A DNA stretch of 23,035 bases, taken from IMG/VR virus record IMGVR_UViG_3300030060_002875, positions 1 through 23,035 of that record. The stretch is one strand, 5' to 3'. Shown here piece after piece: positions 21,144 to 23,035 of this stretch. The notes under the pieces were generated by a model. That model ran no database searches, was not told the DNA's origin, and saw only the letters and a program-made list of their open reading frames with translations. The translations under genes were made by a program, and so were the position numbers. Position 1 is the stretch's first letter; each line of letters begins with the position of its first letter. This DNA comes from a virus.

Positions 21144-21496
21144 GTAGTCATCAAGTAGTTAGATTAGCGAAGGAAGGTTTCTCGGTTGAAGAAATTGTAG
21201 AAGACCTTGGGTATGAACGTGAGAACGTCGAGTTAATCCTAGCAGGAAACAAGAAAGCTAAAGATACTCCGCTTGCTAAAAAATTTGAGGAACTAGAAGA
21301 CACGGCACTAGACGTAGTTCGCGTTGCGCTACAAACAGGAACAGCGAATGCTCCTGCGCTAAAAGCTGCTTTCTACGTTCTTGACCAGAGGCAGGGACTC
21401 AAGACACCTCATGGTACAACTAACGTGAACATATCAGATTTTAACCTCCGACTAGAAAAAGCGCGAGAGGTTATGACTAAAGCCATAGAAGTATGA
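21140..21496 (+). CDS. terS: Terminase small subunit-like protein
   Basis: The N-terminus of this 118-residue protein has a helix-turn-helix pattern (VVRLAKEGFSVEEIVEDLGYERENVELILAG, residues 6-36), then a helical middle (KKFEELEDTALDVVRVALQTGTANAPALKAAFYVLDQRQG) and a C-terminal helix. Size, HTH and position shortly upstream of the large terminase fit a small terminase subunit, which would recognise phage DNA and start packaging as a ring. It overlaps the preceding gene by ATGA. Small subunits diverge quickly, so the call rests mainly on context. Confidence 0.68.
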   Translation: MSSHQVVRLAKEGFSVEEIVEDLGYERENVELILAGNKKAKDTPLAKKFEELEDTALDVVRVALQTGTANAPALKAAFYVLDQRQGLKTPHGTTNVNISDFNLRLEKAREVMTKAIEV

Positions 21497-21711
21497 CAGT
21501 AAAAAACGGACGGCTATTCGCCGTAAAGAACAAGAGCCGAAAATTCGGTGCTACAAACAAATACGTATTCACGTACCTTGAAGACAGTAACGGTGACAAC
21601 GAGTTACCCTACTTATTCACGCCAAGCCAGTTACGAGTAGCACGAAAACGTGCTGAAGATAATCCAGAAGACTTGCTCGAAAAAGACTTGTTAACTGACT
21701 GGCTTGATTAA
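21493..21711 (+). CDS. Small conserved phage protein beside terminase (72 aa)
   Basis: In this 72-residue protein a basic N-terminal half (TVKNGRLFAVKNKSRKFGATNKYVFTYLE) is followed by LFTPSQLRVARKRAEDNPEDL, a short motif (T-x2-L-x2-A-x2-R-A-x2-N-P-E-D) I have seen in small phage proteins of unknown role. It overlaps the small terminase gene by ATGA and the nuclease gene by one base (TAATG). The N-terminus could bind DNA; a packaging role is inferred from position only. Confidence 0.65.
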   Translation: MTVKNGRLFAVKNKSRKFGATNKYVFTYLEDSNGDNELPYLFTPSQLRVARKRAEDNPEDLLEKDLLTDWLD

Positions 21712-22067
21712 TGGAACTATACAATTATAAAGCAGAAGTTACCAGAGTTGTTGACGGTGATACTGTTGACGCTTTTATTGATCTTGGTTTTGATATGCAT
21801 TCAAAGCAGCGTGTACGTCTTTACGGTATTAACGCACCGGAGACACGGACTCGCGACTTGATCGAGAAGAAGCACGGCAAAGCTGCGACGAGACGTTTGG
21901 TTGAGATGCTTGAAGAAAACAAAAACAAGTGCATTATAAAAACGTCACTCGACAAAAAAGGTAAATACGGTCGTGTGTTAGGCACATTATTTATTGACGA
22001 CAAAAACCTAAACGAGACTCTGGTAGAAGAAGGTTACGCAGAAACCTACCATGGAGAAAAGCGGTAA
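21711..22067 (+). CDS. Staphylococcal-nuclease-like (SNase/TNase) endonuclease
   Basis: This 118-residue protein has the SNase core: VVDGDT (D15, D17, T18), RVRLYGINAPE (R36, N41, E44) and KYGR (R88), then NLNETLVEEGYAETYHG. D15 and D17 would bind the catalytic calcium, with R36, E44 and R88 as catalytic residues; N41 stands where the type enzyme has a calcium-binding Asp. No signal peptide is present, so it acts in the infected cell. It lies between the terminase genes and overlaps TerL by 17 bases, suggesting a part in trimming or degrading DNA around packaging. Cutting host DNA is an alternative. Confidence 0.88.
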   Translation: MELYNYKAEVTRVVDGDTVDAFIDLGFDMHSKQRVRLYGINAPETRTRDLIEKKHGKAATRRLVEMLEENKNKCIIKTSLDKKGKYGRVLGTLFIDDKNLNETLVEEGYAETYHGEKR

Positions 22068-23035
22068 CATACAATTCAAAGACCCTTACGAGATGTTGAC
22101 CGTTATTGACGACGACATCTTGGAGGGACGCATTTCTCTACACAAATGGCAGCGTGAAATCCTAGAGGATTACGGCAAGCCATCAAATGCCAGTAAACCA
22201 TTCAAGGCCGCAGTAAGAGCGGCGAATGGTTCTGGCAAAGATCAATTTGTTATAGCCCCTTGCGCCTTATGGACTTGCATGGCATCAGCTAATGCAGTCT
22301 CGATAGTTACGACCGCATCCGGTAATCAGCTAGATCGCCAAACAGACAAATACATCAAACAGCTAATGAACACCATTAACAAGATGTTTGGTACACAAGT
22401 CTGGAAGATGAACTATCGTCATTACACCAACCTACTAAATGGCTCAACAATCGAGTTATTCGTAACGGATGAGGCTGGTAGAGCAGAAGGTTGGCATCCG
22501 GTAGTTCCCGGCGGGGAACTAGCAATATTTGTTTCGGAAGCCAAGTCAGTACCCGACGAGATATTTACAGCGTTGGCTCGTTGCACAGGCTTCACCAAAC
22601 GAGTGGACGTATCTAGTCCCGGCCCACCTTCCGGTCACTTCTACAATATGTGTACTGGAGGTAACTGGAAGCAATATCATGTCACAGCTTTCGACTGCCC
22701 CCATCTATCAGAAGAATACATTGCTGAAATCAAAGACTCGTATGGAGAAACCTCCGCTCTATATAAGTCCATGATAATGGCTGAGTTTGGTGGTATGGAC
22801 GAGCAAGTCGTAATAAATCACCAGAAACTTGTAGACTTGGACAAGCACGAAATAGAACACCTAGAAGAAGAATACAACGTAGCTGGCCTAGATTTATCAG
22901 CAGGAGGTGACGAGCAGGTTCTAGTAATCCGAAATGGCAACAAAACGCTTGCAGTCGAAGCCTTTAACTTCCGCGACACAGTCGCCTTGATAAATCACCT
23001 AGAACACCTATTCAGAAAATACAAATTAGACCACG
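22051..23035 (+). CDS. terL: Terminase large subunit, 3' partial
   Basis: The window ends inside this gene; 328 codons are visible. Walker A is in RAANGSGKD (K63), preceded by the HKWQREIL helix (31-38) typical of terminases; the Walker B position is LAIFVSEA (E163); the coupling motif is VDVSSPGPPSG (186-195). The C-terminal nuclease begins at AGLDLSAGGDE with D281 as its first metal ligand. The enzyme powers DNA translocation into the prohead and cuts the concatemer. Its ATG lies 17 bases inside the nuclease gene. In place of the common DEA the Walker B has SEA. Confidence 0.92.
   Translation, partial: MEKSGNIQFKDPYEMLTVIDDDILEGRISLHKWQREILEDYGKPSNASKPFKAAVRAANGSGKDQFVIAPCALWTCMASANAVSIVTTASGNQLDRQTDKYIKQLMNTINKMFGTQVWKMNYRHYTNLLNGSTIELFVTDEAGRAEGWHPVVPGGELAIFVSEAKSVPDEIFTALARCTGFTKRVDVSSPGPPSGHFYNMCTGGNWKQYHVTAFDCPHLSEEYIAEIKDSYGETSALYKSMIMAEFGGMDEQVVINHQKLVDLDKHEIEHLEEEYNVAGLDLSAGGDEQVLVIRNGNKTLAVEAFNFRDTVALINHLEHLFRKYKLDH

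Overview
This window looks like part of the genome of a tailed double-stranded DNA bacteriophage. Evidence: a terminase pair, a family A DNA polymerase with associated replication and recombination genes, many very small genes packed with 1-30 base stop/start overlaps, and no housekeeping genes, integrase, tRNA or CRISPR array. A sigma-54-type AAA+ activator and two sigma-54-like promoter sequences point to a Gram-negative, probably proteobacterial, host. That host assignment is an inference. Many starts lack a clear Shine-Dalgarno sequence; translational coupling through overlaps seems to replace it.

Layout. (1) 1-3235, rightward: the end of a very large virion-type protein, a Holliday-junction-resolvase-like nuclease and a 41-residue gene. 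(2) 3179-17295, leftward: about 27 genes. Reading in the direction of transcription (right to left), these are a small leader gene, a ribbon-helix-helix regulator, a gene-poor AT-rich region with a 36-bp inverted repeat pair, a block of small conserved phage genes, a DUF932 protein, a stand-alone sigma-54 activator AAA+ protein, a Cas4/RecB-like nuclease, a DUF1599 protein, a Sak4-like ATPase, a DUF669 SSB-like protein, a DNA polymerase with a UDG-like N-terminus, and a P-loop (DUF3987-like) ATPase. The rightward and leftward units converge and overlap near 3179-3235. (3) 17296-17690: a divergent control region with an operator palindrome, facing promoters and two adjacent long hairpins rich in ANGGA motifs. 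(4) 17691-23035, rightward: a coiled-coil protein, a terminator, a G-quadruplex motif, then the packaging/late block: a 970-residue protein, TerS-like protein, a 72-residue protein, an SNase-type nuclease and the start of TerL.

The strongest candidate for an undescribed system is a phage-encoded sigma-54 circuit. A minimal activator keeps Walker A, a GSFTGA loop, Walker B and Arg fingers but has no DNA-binding or receiver domain. Immediately downstream of its gene, in a 66-base gap in a compact operon, lies a full-match -24/-12 promoter (TGGCACG-N4-TTGCT). A second, one-mismatch copy faces the late/packaging genes ahead of the 970-residue gene. The phage could thus divert host RpoN-RNA polymerase to middle and late genes. 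A second candidate is the hairpin pair at 17404-17504, whose loops carry repeated ANGGA motifs as in RsmY/CsrB-type RNAs that titrate CsrA.

All family names rest on motif recognition by eye; no search was run.
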